DNA of 64,000 nt from assembly GCA_020639075.1 (NCBI GenBank), contig JACKHI010000001.1, positions 3,038,001 to 3,102,000 of the forward strand, given 5' to 3'. Shown piece by piece: positions 8,601-17,085 of this stretch (positions are counted from its first letter, which is position 1; every line of letters starts with the position of its first letter). Origin of the DNA: Phycisphaerales bacterium. GTDB taxonomy: Bacteria; Planctomycetota; Phycisphaerae; UBA1845; UTPLA1. Made by a program: the position numbers and the translations under genes. The notes beneath the pieces were generated by a model that saw only the letters and a list, made by a program, of their open reading frames with translations, made no database searches and was not told the origin of the DNA.

Positions 8601-9137
8601 GGCCTGGGACTCGCGACCGTCCAGGGCGTCGTCTACCAATCCGGCGGACACATCTTCGTGGACAACACGGCCGAGTGCGGCACAACGTTCAGGATCTACC
8701 TGCCGCGCGCCGACTGCACAGCCGTCGAGCCCTCCACATCCGCTGTCGACGACGACGTCGCCGCAAGCGGAAGCGAGACGATCCTGGTCTGCGAAGACGA
8801 CGAACAGGTACGTCGCCTCGCATGCAAGTCGCTCGAACGCGCCGGATACGTGGTGCTGGAGGCTGCTCTGCCCAGCCAGGCGCGACTCCTCTTTTCCAAC
8901 AACGGGAAAATCGACCTGCTGATCACGGATGTTGTCCTTCCCGTCGAAGACGGCTTCGCATTGGCGGCCGGATTCGCACAATCGCATCCTGACGCGAAGA
9001 CGCTCTTCGTCTCGGGATACGCGAACGCCGCCTTCGAAATGCCGGAGTTCAGCGAATCGAACACGCGATTCCTCGGCAAGCCGTTCCTCCCGCAAACGCT
9101 GCTGCGCGAAGTGCGACGAATCCTCGACGAGACGTAA
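5604..9137 (+). CDS. Hybrid two-component sensor kinase with extracytoplasmic beta-propeller
   Basis: This 1177-residue protein starts with a signal peptide. Many two-component propeller repeats follow (ARDGYMWLGTFGGL, DRDGTLWIGTENGG, DRSGDIWIATYGTG), then a Y_Y_Y domain at about residues 630-735 and one transmembrane helix near 740-758. The cytoplasmic part has an H-box of the HDFNN type (H811), an HATPase domain (LVLNAREAI, SDTGEGI, GGAGLGLATV) and a C-terminal receiver (ILVCEDDE, D1109, FVSGYAN, K in FLGKPF). No DNA-binding output is present, unlike Bacteroides HTCS proteins of similar front end. The start at 5604 follows GGGAGAGGGG; an in-frame ATG at 5574 has no such site. The ligand is unknown; family precedents sense glycans. 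Confidence 0.9.
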   Translation: MIASTLALSILQAIAFGQTTAAPRPADAHPLGPAKSFHITRWTMEDGLPQSTVTAIAQARDGYMWLGTFGGLVRFDGVKFKTFTMEDTPELTTNRIVSLCEDRDGTLWIGTENGGLLRRIDDRFEKVADVHATGVVWQIVQDGAGDIWVCCNQVVRIRDGGWEIVNPFPDNADTRVRTLHVDAFKHVWMGSRHSIIRSTNNGFDIIPIAPLDGEQLKIVTTPTGTPWLIASNGIGYLDETDHCRVVTDEGSTHPACGIIDNQGDLLFSHKNGDIGVLRDGKPLSRIQIESRPEQIGRRIGIRALYQSGDGIIWAGTNIGLLRMAAEPYFRAGTELQLKTGVRHLFNDGGDGVYLEPESPQCILHWDGERLHRFEPGALKGLTYWRSIGASKRGVFVADLTDTWRLSPDGLQHVEGIGPALGATEDPDGTLWFLCQNRVAWEKDGRRGEIEISTQAGCRRTTSLFKRTRDGALWFTSGSHLVRLGPERTAESITSFGIDDGLPESDVRSLHQDRSGDIWIATYGTGLFRLRNGVFTAFGTAEGMPDTNLGGILEDDHERLWVNSNRGVIVIPIASLNAVADQSESQLTCRVLATGEVNGLTACRTPDGRMWFPTIDDLIIANPAAYRSNAIPPRVVIENVDVDGARLQPAKAFDTIISGSNIQFEYTAFSYTHPKQLRFRCRLENYDADWRDVGNRRTAYYTRVPPGEYAFRVLAANEDGIWCESPAQFRLRVNPRFFETTPFRVGVVLSILGLLALAHRHRVSLHRRHATALAAEIRQREQSETERRRLEKMLRESTKLEAVGRLAGGIAHDFNNVLAAILGSADVLQHQLSKKLGDEPDSKWRESLDCISASGQRAARLTRQLLAYSRRLVLRPTTIDANDVITKLLPMLRQLLPDDIELTTELTNDFASTRVDVTQLEQVVMNLVLNAREAIAPPGTIHISTAVTTIDAGGDHATRIRSDAPYVMIAISDTGEGISDEALPRIFEPFFTTRFEQGGAGLGLATVQGVVYQSGGHIFVDNTAECGTTFRIYLPRADCTAVEPSTSAVDDDVAASGSETILVCEDDEQVRRLACKSLERAGYVVLEAALPSQARLLFSNNGKIDLLITDVVLPVEDGFALAAGFAQSHPDAKTLFVSGYANAAFEMPEFSESNTRFLGKPFLPQTLLREVRRILDET

Positions 9138-9335
9138 GCTCTTGGGGGAACCGCGTCAATCGCCGCAAATCGCCTGTCCCGACGCAATACCCGTGGAATG
9201 ACGCAGGATCGCGCTCCGTGCCTCATGCGCAAAGAAGAGAGAAAACACCCAATTCCGTCTTCGTTGATTACAATCACGGAGTCGTGCAATCACGCTGCTC
9301 GCGCCGCAGCACTCGGGCCTGTACGGAGCCATTCC

Positions 9336-9902
9336 ATGAAACGCAAACTCGCCATTATCACATCCGCCGTCCTGATCGGTCTCGTCCTCGCGGGAACCAT
9401 CGCCTTCCTCGCACTGAAAGGCGATGAGTACACGGTCTACGTCGAACCGGAGAAAATTCAGGAAGCGATCGACGCAAAGCTGCCCTACTCCAAGCGTGTC
9501 GCACTGATATTCGATCTGCACATTCGCGACACGAAGATCACACTGCCCGAGGGGACCGACCGGATTCAGGCGTCGACCAACATCGACCTCGGCGGCAAGT
9601 TGAAGGGAGAAACGAAGAATGTCGGCGGCGCCGTCGTCTCGGAAGCGGGCATCCGCTACGACCAGGAGAACTTCTGCTTCTACATTCTCGATCCGGAGGT
9701 CAAGAGCGTCACAATCCAGGGCGTCCCCGAACAGTATACCGAACGCGTCACCAAGGCGTCCAAACCGATTCTCCAGAAGTACCTGTCAGAGGTTCGCGTC
9801 TACAGGATCAAAGACGACACGATCAAGATGAAACTCGCCAAGGCTGTACTCAAGCGCGTCCGAGTCGTTCACGGTAAGCTTGAACTCACGCTCGGGTACT
9901 GA
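9336..9902 (+). CDS. DUF1439-like membrane-anchored protein
   Basis: The 188-residue product begins MKRKLAIITSAVLIGLVLAG, a signal anchor, and continues as a soluble extracytoplasmic domain. The pattern VEPEKIQEAIDAKLPYSKRV, a middle section of alternating strands, and ILDPEVKSVTIQGVPEQYTE resemble DUF1439 (YceB-like), a lipid-binding-type fold. There is no lipobox cysteine, so it is anchored by the N-terminal helix or processed. The ATG at 9336 follows GGAG. It ends nine bases before the next gene. No reaction is known for the family. Confidence 0.65.
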   Translation: MKRKLAIITSAVLIGLVLAGTIAFLALKGDEYTVYVEPEKIQEAIDAKLPYSKRVALIFDLHIRDTKITLPEGTDRIQASTNIDLGGKLKGETKNVGGAVVSEAGIRYDQENFCFYILDPEVKSVTIQGVPEQYTERVTKASKPILQKYLSEVRVYRIKDDTIKMKLAKAVLKRVRVVHGKLELTLGY

Positions 9903-9911
9903 CGCCGATCC

Positions 9912-10484
9912 ATGCGCCTCTGGACCTTTCAATTTCCGTTCGTCGTGCGGCGCCTGCGTCGCAATGGCGTGTACAGACCGCGCTGGTCGGAGGTCAAATC
10001 GGCCGGCCCCCCTCGCATGCTCGCCTACGACTGGATGTCCGACCAACTCACCGCCGCGGGATGGATGGTTCATCGAGTTCCCCCGATCTGGGCGTGGCAT
10101 TCTTACGGGAATTGGAACCAGGCGCCTGGCCAATCGTGCGCCAATTCCCTGTTCGGTGCGATCGATCAAGACGTCATGCGGCTCGAAATCGAGGTCCCGG
10201 ACAACATCGTCGTCATCAGCGACTATGGCGCCTGGAATGACATCATCAGTCTCGCATTCGACTGCTTTCGCGATCGAGTTCCACTGATCGTTCCCGACGC
10301 ATTGCGCAGATTGGTCGTTACAGGCGGAAACGAACCGATCGAATCGGAAGATGACGACGAGTTCGCGCTGCAGGCCTGTCTGCCCGCCCTCTACTGGCGA
10401 TGCGTCATCGCGATTCGACGTTATCGCATCCCTGATCTCGACACCATGCAATCCGTGCTCTACGACCCGAACGCCCTCGACTGA
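9912..10484 (+). CDS. DUF3841-like protein
   Basis: The 190-residue soluble protein starts MRLWTFQFPFVVRRLRRNGV and contains MLAYDWMSDQLTAAG and PIWAWHSYGNW. That order (MxLWTxQ, then NGVYR, AYDWM, PxWAW) is how I recall DUF3841 proteins. The later part has an acidic stretch (ESEDDDEF) followed by LYWRCVIAIRRYRIPDLD. The function of the family is not established. The start ATG at 9912 lies nine bases after the upstream stop, suggesting co-transcription. Confidence 0.55.
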   Translation: MRLWTFQFPFVVRRLRRNGVYRPRWSEVKSAGPPRMLAYDWMSDQLTAAGWMVHRVPPIWAWHSYGNWNQAPGQSCANSLFGAIDQDVMRLEIEVPDNIVVISDYGAWNDIISLAFDCFRDRVPLIVPDALRRLVVTGGNEPIESEDDDEFALQACLPALYWRCVIAIRRYRIPDLDTMQSVLYDPNALD

Positions 10485-10571
10485 CGATTGCCGACGGCGC
10501 TGTCAGTTGGCTGACGAACAGCTGACTATCCGCTTCATCGCCGGCGCCGTCGTCTCTGGCCGCACCAGTGA

Positions 10572-12065
10572 TCACTTCCGCTCATACGCCCGCACATAAT
10601 CGACGATCATCTTCTGCGGAAACACGCCGTCATCGACGCCCTTCACGCCGCCCCACATACCGCCGACGGCGATGTTCAGCTTGAGTTTGTGCGGTTTGTC
10701 AAACGGCCATGCCTCGTCGCCGCTGCCTTCGTTCGCGAACGTCATGTACTTCACGCGGTCGATATAGAAGTCAATTCGCTCGGGCGACCACTCGATCGCA
10801 TACACATGAAAGTCCGCCCACGGCTGCGCCAGTTCCCAGCTCGAGGACTGCTGCGTATCGATCGTGTGATTGTACTTCTGCGTGTGTACGCTGCCGTGAA
10901 TCGCGTTCGGGTCGTAGCCGACGTTCTCCATGATGTCGATCTCGCCGCAACGCGGCCAGCGCACCTGCTTGATGCGATCAGCCAGCATCCAGATCGCCGG
11001 CCACATCCCGCGCCCCGTCGGCAGCTTGGCGCGTACCTCGATGCGACCGTAGAGCAGCGGCTCAGCCGAATAAAGACTGGCGGACGAATACTCGGCCGTC
11101 CGCCCGTCGCGCGCCTTCGACTTCTCGCGGATCGCCTCGATGATGAGATGACCGTCCTTGACGTATGCGTTCTTCTCATCGTCGGTGTAGTTCTGCTTTT
11201 CGTTGTTGCGAAATCCGTAACCGAGTTCGTACTTCCACTTCGCCGGATCGGGCTTGCCGTTCTTGTCGAACTCGTCCGACCACTTGAGCTTCCACGGCGC
11301 GTCCTTCGGCAGCGGATCCCCGTTGACCGGACGCCAACCGGCCAGGGCCGCCTCCAGATCGCTGCGATCCGCCGGCGCCCAGTTCAGGTCGGCGATCCGC
11401 TTGTTTGTCGGCGAGTCCGAGAGCTTCGCGCCGAGCAGACGAACGAGCTGCATGTCTGCGTCGCTCACTTCACCATCGCGATTGATATCGAACGGATCGA
11501 ATCGCCGGAACCGGATCCGTTCGACGTTGTACACACGCTCGCCGGACGTGTGCACGAACCGCATCCTCGCCGGCCCGGCCGGGAGCCTGACTTTCCCATA
11601 CACGTACCGCCAATTCGTCCAGTCTCCGGTGCCTGGCACGTTAATGTCCGTCTTGGCGATCTGCTTGCCGCCCTTGTCGTAAAACTCGAGACGAAACGCC
11701 CCGCCCGTTTCGGCGGATGCGACGCGCGCCTCGATCCGATAGGCGGCATGATCCGTTACGTTGATGGAGTAATTCAGCCATTCATCCGTACACAGCCAGC
11801 CCAGATAGTGATTGCCGCGCCCACCGCCGATGTCGACGCCTTCCCCCTGGCGCACATCACCACCCTTGCCCGCCTCGTCACAATCATGGTACGCCACGCC
11901 CTCACCGCCCTTGTCGAACCACGCCATCCGCAGCGTCCCGGGCAGTCTTACCGGGTAGCCGTAAAACGGCGTCGACGATTTTGTATCGCCATCCGCATAA
12001 GCAACGGACGGAATGGTCAGTATGACTACCGTGATGAGACTCGGAACTCGCGTTCGGATTAGCAC
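10572..12065 (-). CDS. Secreted GH16 beta-glucanase with CBM6-like and dockerin-like segments
   Basis: The 497-residue protein has a signal peptide (to about residue 25), a CBM6-like carbohydrate-binding module (about 40-185), a calcium-loop/dockerin-like stretch DINRDGEVSDADMQLVR (about 192-208), and a GH16 catalytic domain from about 255 to the end. The catalytic signature GEIDIMEN gives nucleophile E375, helper D377 and acid/base E380. The subfamily pattern (ENVGYDPNAIHGSVHT, WSPERIDFYIDRV) fits laminarinase-type endo-beta-1,3-glucanases. Placing half a dockerin between CBM and enzyme is typical of planctomycetal secreted proteins and does not imply a cellulosome. It faces the preceding gene tail to tail. 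Confidence 0.9.
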   Translation of the reverse strand: MLIRTRVPSLITVVILTIPSVAYADGDTKSSTPFYGYPVRLPGTLRMAWFDKGGEGVAYHDCDEAGKGGDVRQGEGVDIGGGRGNHYLGWLCTDEWLNYSINVTDHAAYRIEARVASAETGGAFRLEFYDKGGKQIAKTDINVPGTGDWTNWRYVYGKVRLPAGPARMRFVHTSGERVYNVERIRFRRFDPFDINRDGEVSDADMQLVRLLGAKLSDSPTNKRIADLNWAPADRSDLEAALAGWRPVNGDPLPKDAPWKLKWSDEFDKNGKPDPAKWKYELGYGFRNNEKQNYTDDEKNAYVKDGHLIIEAIREKSKARDGRTAEYSSASLYSAEPLLYGRIEVRAKLPTGRGMWPAIWMLADRIKQVRWPRCGEIDIMENVGYDPNAIHGSVHTQKYNHTIDTQQSSSWELAQPWADFHVYAIEWSPERIDFYIDRVKYMTFANEGSGDEAWPFDKPHKLKLNIAVGGMWGGVKGVDDGVFPQKMIVDYVRAYERK

Positions 12066-12177
12066 AGGACGCCCTCCAACGATTGATTGTCTGAATAAAG
12101 ATGTTCAGCGACAATACCGACGAAATCCTGCAACCGTCGTCGATATTCGGTTGCCTTCAGCGCCCCGACGCGCAAAC

Positions 12178-12594
12178 TCACTTCGCCCTCAACAACAACA
12201 CCGGCACGCTGATCCGATGCTGCACGCGGATCGCCGTCGTGCCGAACACAAGATCCCCAACAAACTGATGCCCGTGCGTGCTCATCGCCACGAGATCGCA
12301 CTCATTTCGCTCGAGCCACAGCAGGATCTCCTTCGCCGGATTTCCGTACGCCAGCTCTGCCGTCGCCGGAATCGACAGCGCTTCGAATTCGGCCCGTACG
12401 CCCGCCAGATACGCACTGTCCTCGTCGATCTCCTTTCCGGCCGCATCGGAGCCGTGGTATTGCGCCGGTACGCCCGTCGCCACGTGAAACAGTACGACGC
12501 GGCTCTGCGCCAACTTTGCAAGCTCCTTGATGTGGTCGATGATCGCGCGATCCGTCGGCGTGCCGTCCAGAGGCATGAGAATCGTCTTGTACAT
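12178..12594 (-). CDS. Universal stress protein, UspA family
   Basis: The 138-residue protein has the UspA fold: MYKTILMPLDGTPTDRAI at the start, and the ATP-binding motif region STHGHQFVGDLVFGTTAIRV before SVPVLLLR. The G-2x-G-9x-G-(S/T) ATP motif is only approximate (GHQFVGDLVFGTTAIRV). The start at 12594 is preceded by AAGGAGAG; a longer in-frame start at 12654 would overlap the upstream transporter. It follows the Nramp transporter by 28 bp on the same strand, so they likely form one operon. Confidence 0.9.
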   Translation of the reverse strand: MYKTILMPLDGTPTDRAIIDHIKELAKLAQSRVVLFHVATGVPAQYHGSDAAGKEIDEDSAYLAGVRAEFEALSIPATAELAYGNPAKEILLWLERNECDLVAMSTHGHQFVGDLVFGTTAIRVQHRISVPVLLLRAK

Positions 12595-12622
12595 GGCGCT
12601 CTCCTTGTCGAGGGCCTCCTGA

Positions 12623-14068
12623 TTATCCGCCGGCGACGACACGCCACGCGGCATTCAGCGAATCGGGCAGGCCGTAGATGTCCAGCGCTGTGATCAGGAT
12701 AGCACTCGCCCACCCCGCGGCGAGCAGGAACCACCCGTTCCGCCAGATCCCCATCCGTTTTCGTGAACTCGTAAAGTGAAGCAGCGGAAACATAGCCAAC
12801 GGCAACTGTAGCGCCAGAATCACCTGGCTGAGCAGGAGCAGATCCGTCACGCTGCCGTCGCCGTGAAGTCCGATGATGAAAATCGCCGGCAGGATCGCCA
12901 ACAATCGCGTGATAAGACGACGCACCCACGGCTTGATCTGCCAGTGCATGAACCCTTCCATCACGATCTGTCCGGCAAGCGTGCCCGTGATCGTGCTGCT
13001 CTGGCCGCTCGCCAGCAGGGCCACGGCGAAGAGCGTGCTCGCCGCCGCCGTCCCCATCAACGGCGCCAACGTGAGATAGGCCACGCGAATCCAATCACTG
13101 TCGGTCGCGAATTCCACGACCTTTCCACCCGGCACGATCACGCTCTCCTTGCCGTAGAACACGACGGCCGCCAGCACCATGATGCCGGCGTTGACCAGGA
13201 AGGCGATGCTCAGTGCCACGACGGAGTCGATCGTGTTGAACCTGATCGCGCGACGAATCGACGCATCGTCCTTCTGCAGCTTTCGGCTCTGAACCAGCGC
13301 GGAATGCAGATACAGATTGTGCGGCATCACTGTCGCACCGATGATGCCGATGGCAACATACAACATGCCGGGCTTGCCGAAACTCGGCGTGATCAGCGCC
13401 TGTCCCATCTCGAGGAAACTCGGCTGCACCTTCGGCAACACGAAAATCTCGATGAAGTAGCAGACGCCGATTGTTGCGACGAGCAGGACGACGACGGCTT
13501 CGATCGTGCGCATACCGTAGCGCTGCAGAGCAAGCAGGATCAGCACGTCGAAGCCCGTGATGATGACCGCCCAGAACAGCGGTATGTGAAAGAGCAGATT
13601 GAGCGCGACGGCGCTGCCGAGCACTTCCGCAAGATCGCACGCCGCGATGGCAAGTTCGCAGAGTAGCCAGTTGGGCCATCGCGACCAGCTCGGGTACCAG
13701 TCGCGGCAGGCCTGTGCGAGGTCCTTCCCCGTCACGACGCCCATTCGCGCGGCGATCACCTGCATGAAGATCGCCATGATGCTGGCCAGCGCGACCACCC
13801 ACAGCAGGCCGTACTTGTATTGCGCGCCGCCCTGAAGGTCCGTCCCCCAGTTGCCGGGGTCCATGTATCCGACACTGACGAGAATCGCCGGACCGACGTA
13901 CGCCCGCCACTGCCGCCAGAACCCGGCGTCGCCGCTGGGCACTTCGACAGTCCCGTGAACATCTTCGAGCGATCGATGGCCGTGATGACTGCGGCCGACG
14001 TCGGCGCTCGGTCCAGCATGACCATGTGGATGACGAATAGGAGAGCGATTCTGGTGAAGTCGATTCAT
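12623..14068 (-). CDS. mntH: Nramp-family divalent metal (Mn2+/Fe2+) transporter
   Basis: The 481-residue inner-membrane protein has about 11 hydrophobic helices. The two metal-site helices carry the hallmark motifs DPGNW (D70-W74) and MPHNLYLHSALVQSR. Such transporters import Mn2+ (and Fe2+) by proton symport. The ~45-residue N-terminus is unusually rich in histidine (HPHGHAG, HHGHRS) and may bind metal before the first helix. The adjacent downstream gene is a universal stress protein. Three direct repeats of GCAAATT lie about 220 bp upstream and could be a regulator site. Confidence 0.92.
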   Translation of the reverse strand: MNRLHQNRSPIRHPHGHAGPSADVGRSHHGHRSLEDVHGTVEVPSGDAGFWRQWRAYVGPAILVSVGYMDPGNWGTDLQGGAQYKYGLLWVVALASIMAIFMQVIAARMGVVTGKDLAQACRDWYPSWSRWPNWLLCELAIAACDLAEVLGSAVALNLLFHIPLFWAVIITGFDVLILLALQRYGMRTIEAVVVLLVATIGVCYFIEIFVLPKVQPSFLEMGQALITPSFGKPGMLYVAIGIIGATVMPHNLYLHSALVQSRKLQKDDASIRRAIRFNTIDSVVALSIAFLVNAGIMVLAAVVFYGKESVIVPGGKVVEFATDSDWIRVAYLTLAPLMGTAAASTLFAVALLASGQSSTITGTLAGQIVMEGFMHWQIKPWVRRLITRLLAILPAIFIIGLHGDGSVTDLLLLSQVILALQLPLAMFPLLHFTSSRKRMGIWRNGWFLLAAGWASAILITALDIYGLPDSLNAAWRVVAGG

Positions 14069-14505
14069 ACGACGTATCGATCCTCAACCAGGTACGTCCG
14101 TTCGATGCAGTCGGGACGCTCGATTCGGCGCGACCGCGAGAGCCGCGCCGACCAATGCCGCCGCATAGCGCCAAGCATACGATGCACCGAGGACGTGCCG
14201 GACGATGTCTAATATCGCCCAAACCTCGTTTCCACGCCATGGCGTGCCGCGTTGCGCCGGACCGCGACAATCTCCCGGGGGGTGCAAATTGGCGCAAATT
14301 GTGCAAATTCTCTTGCGGGATGCGGGCAGCGTGCGATCGTAGGACTGAGGTGTTCATTCCAATTGGAATGACTTGGTCGGCGCTTCGCCCGGGTGGTGCT
14401 GGCGGCTTGTCCGAAGTTGGCACGCCCGTTCACCACGTCAACGATGCCACCCGGGAGAACGCCGATTTCCCCCTGGCCGATCACGACCAAGGTGAACATC
14501 ATTGG
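14069..14505. other. Intergenic region upstream of mntH
   Basis: About 440 bp without a convincing gene. It contains the palindrome ATTCCAATTGGAAT near 14355, the triple GCAAATT repeat, and presumably the mntH promoter. A minus-strand frame of 97 codons (14209-14502) has no recognisable features. Confidence 0.5.
14284..14309. promoter_or_regulatory. Triple GCAAATT direct repeat, possible regulator site
   Basis: GCAAATT occurs at 14284-14290, 14294-14300 and 14303-14309, spaced 10 and 9 bp, so the copies lie on one face of the helix. It is upstream of mntH. Direct repeats at helical spacing suggest cooperative binding of a regulator; which one is not visible. Confidence 0.4.
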
Positions 14506-15696
14506 CTATGGCCCCAGTGCCGCCCTCAGCCACTCAATGGCGATGCCGATAAGGCCAGAAACAGCCAGATAGCAGATCGATCCGAGGATCGGAAGCACAT
14601 AGGCGACGATGACCTTTCGGACAGTTCGAGCATCAAAAGGCCAGACAGGCAGTTCATCAATCAGGGTTCCGAGCTTTCTGAGTCTGTCGATCAGTTCCTC
14701 GTCTTCCTTCGTAATCGTTCCACTTTGCGCGTTGTGACGCACTCTTTCGAGCTCCTGAAGAAGGCGGCGACTCACTGTGCTCATCAGTTCCGTCTTCGTC
14801 TTAAGCATCCCGTTGCGAAACGGGAACAGAGGACCAAAGAACACAAACGGACCAAGGATGACATACGCGCCCGCCGCCGCCATGACCATACGAGACAGCC
14901 ACGGATGTTGTCCAAGACAGGCAAAGGAAAAGAACGCGAGCAGACTGACATTCACTCCGAAGACGGTCAGCATGTACTGATGTCTCAGCCCGAGCGTCCC
15001 GACTGGCCGCAAGCCTCCACATCGATCCGGATGGAACGGTATTAAGGTGATCTCGGACTCAAGGACCAGCGCGTGGAGAAACCGAATTATGTTAATGCTG
15101 CGAAAAACATAGAACCCGATCAGCGCATAGAACATCGCCACGCAATACAGGTAACACCAACCCAACGCTGACAGACGTCCATGCCTAATGATCCAGTATC
15201 CGATGACGGGCTGCGAATAGACCGCGTAGATGTAACAAGCCAGGCCAAGCCCCGCCCCGATCCCCAATGCCTGACAGATGAGGTTCCCACGCCGAAATCG
15301 CCTCTCCCACACGGTTCTGAATTTCTTCGACGCGTCGTCGCCGATCCGAAGTACGCCATCTTTGATCAATTGCAGAAGCGCATCGTGCAATAGCCCTTGA
15401 TCCGACGCCGTGTAGTACGCCATCAACGGCATTGAAATGACGAAGGTGAAGGCGACGTTCCAGTCGTGCAGGAAAGTCAGCCTCGTCTCCGGCGGACTGC
15501 CGCCCTTCGCAACCAACTCATACACCGCCAGAATGAGCATCGGCAAATAAGTAACTGCAATCGTCGTTACGCAGGCCAGAATTGGAGCCGGACGACGACT
15601 ATTCCCTGAAGCGTCCTTATGAGAAAACACCCAATGAAGCAGAGATCCGCCGGTCGTATCGATCGACTCAATCGTCTGGGACGGACGTGAAGCCAT
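14506..15696 (-). CDS. Polytopic membrane protein of unknown function
   Basis: The 396-residue protein has about seven hydrophobic segments (near residues 38-60, 83-98, 143-163, 168-192, 232-255, 268-290 and 365-388). A soluble loop around 300-350 is rich in charged residues (LLQELERVRHNAQSGTITKE). The segment FHPDRCGGLRPVGTLGLRHQ resembles a pattern (HPDxxGGL) found in uncharacterised bacterial membrane proteins. No known transporter or enzyme motif is seen. It stands alone; its neighbours are in other functional classes. Confidence 0.7.
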   Translation of the reverse strand: MASRPSQTIESIDTTGGSLLHWVFSHKDASGNSRRPAPILACVTTIAVTYLPMLILAVYELVAKGGSPPETRLTFLHDWNVAFTFVISMPLMAYYTASDQGLLHDALLQLIKDGVLRIGDDASKKFRTVWERRFRRGNLICQALGIGAGLGLACYIYAVYSQPVIGYWIIRHGRLSALGWCYLYCVAMFYALIGFYVFRSINIIRFLHALVLESEITLIPFHPDRCGGLRPVGTLGLRHQYMLTVFGVNVSLLAFFSFACLGQHPWLSRMVMAAAGAYVILGPFVFFGPLFPFRNGMLKTKTELMSTVSRRLLQELERVRHNAQSGTITKEDEELIDRLRKLGTLIDELPVWPFDARTVRKVIVAYVLPILGSICYLAVSGLIGIAIEWLRAALGP

Positions 15697-15960
15697 TACC
15701 GAACTCCATGAGTGCCGATCGGCGGCTGACAGGATGCGATTGCACCCGCTCTACCGCGGCTCAATGATCACTTTTCTATCCTCATTAAGGTAATGGCGCG
15801 ATGCACGTTTGCCAAACTGGGTCTGGGCCGCAGCCAAAATCGAAGTACTCGATCGAGAACCGTGGCGTCGCCCCCCGTAGGCACTCAACGCCGTTAACCA
15901 AGTCTATAGGTTCGGAATGCCGATCGCGTGGAAGTCAACTGGATTGTCGTTGGATTCCGT

Positions 15961-16500
15961 TCATGAACTTGAATCGGAATTAGGCAATCTGCGTTGCGCC
16001 GCGTCAACGGTGCTTTCGATCTCCTTGTCTTTGGATCGTTTGGGGAACTTGATCGATTCGGCTGGAGCGTCGGTCCGTTGAATCTCGATTTTCTTTCGGA
16101 AACCCAAGGGCTTTTGAAACGCAACGCTGCGAATGGACGTCCACGGGATGTGCTTCATGTCGCCGCCCGGGTCGCGATAGCTGAGTTGTTGGGGACCCAC
16201 GACGACGAGACGAGGCGAATTAAGGAATCGCCATTCTCTCTTGACGATGACGGCAAACACGAGCATCAGTATCAGAATCGCAATTGCGAACTTCATTACA
16301 TCCACAAACCAGAGCGCGATCATGAAGAGAAACAGGTAGGGCGACACTTCGACGAGCAATACCATGAATGGACTTGATTCCGGATCAGGCGTTTTGTCGA
16401 TGAGCACATGCGTATCGTTGTCGAATTCAAGACCGCATTCCGGGCAGGTATGGGGCGATGGCAGACCGTTGAGCGCGTAGTTGCACTTGGGGCAGTTCAT
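15961..16500 (-). CDS. Zinc-ribbon membrane protein with PH-like C-terminal domain
   Basis: The 179-residue protein starts MNCPKCNYALNGLPSPHTCP, a four-cysteine zinc ribbon typical of this lineage. Two adjacent transmembrane helices follow (about residues 45-60 and 65-85), then a domain of short strands (RLVVVGPQQLSYRDPGGDMK, IPWTSIRSVAFQ) resembling bacterial PH-like domains. I chose the ATG at 16500 because related proteins begin directly at the ribbon; a TTG at 16560 with GGAGGG upstream would add 20 residues. Function unknown. Confidence 0.65.
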   Translation of the reverse strand: MNCPKCNYALNGLPSPHTCPECGLEFDNDTHVLIDKTPDPESSPFMVLLVEVSPYLFLFMIALWFVDVMKFAIAILILMLVFAVIVKREWRFLNSPRLVVVGPQQLSYRDPGGDMKHIPWTSIRSVAFQKPLGFRKKIEIQRTDAPAESIKFPKRSKDKEIESTVDAAQRRLPNSDSSS

Positions 16501-16775
16501 TTGGCCGTTGGGTGGGAAGCCGGTGAATGTGCTTTCGCGGAACGCTTGAAATCCGTTCAATTACTTGGCCCTCCGAGCCTAACCGACCTGCGGCAAATGC
16601 ACGTGATGATATCGGCGATACCGCATGGGTGCCCATCCTTTCCGAATGGAAAATGTTGCGGAATCCGTCATCGTTCGAGAGGTCAAGCCCTGTCACGAGC
16701 CATTCTCAACACCAAGTCATTGTACAAATCATCGAACCAAAAACTGCTCCATCGTGACGCGTTGGGAGCTCCAAG

Positions 16776-16858
16776 GGGGAAAAGGTGCCAGGATGATTTT
16801 CTCAGCCTCCGGCTGACATTGACAATATCGCAAGAAACTCATCCTGACACCTTTTACC
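16776..16858. repeat. REP-like inverted pair, GGTGTCAGGATGA type
   Basis: The left end GGGGGAAAAGGTGCCAGGAT (16776) is mirrored by ATCCTGACACCTTTTACC (16841-16858) across about 50 bp. This is the AAAAGGTGTCAGGA...TCCTGACACCTTTT sequence associated with RAYT transposases. It abuts the IS110 fragment. Confidence 0.65.
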
Positions 16859-16860
16859 AT

Positions 16861-17085
16861 CCGGGCAACACGAAGAACGGCAACGCATTCATGTGCTGGG
16901 CGTTCTTCGAGGCGGCAAACTTCGCGATCCGATTCAACACGTCGATTCGACGGTACTACGATCGCAAGAAGGCTCGGCCCCGGCGCGTCGTCGCACTGAA
17001 AGCGGTCGCCCACAAGCTGGCGCGTGCCTGCTACCACATGATCAAGAGCGACACGGCGTTTGATGTTCAGCGCGCATTCGCTTGA
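16861..17085 (+). pseudogene. C-terminal remnant of an IS110-family transposase
   Basis: The 74 residues before the TGA at 17085 read GNTKNGNAFMCWAFFEAANF, then RRYYDRKKARPRRVVALKAV and AHKLARACYHMI. This is the C-terminal domain of IS110/IS1111 transposases (Transposase_20: KxGNxxLRxAxxEAA...YxRxKxR...KKAxxAxARKLxxxxy). The catalytic DEDD domain is missing and the upstream side is occupied by a REP-like pair, so the gene is dead. No IS110 ends were located. Confidence 0.75.

Noticed and set aside
10689..12062. Long plus-strand frame of 457 codons opposite the GH16 gene
   Set aside because: It is rich in R, V and H, lacks motifs, and mirrors the codon pattern of the GH16 gene.
14209..14502. 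97-codon minus-strand frame upstream of mntH
   Set aside because: No ribosome-binding site, no motif, composition unlike neighbours, and it spans the phased repeat site.
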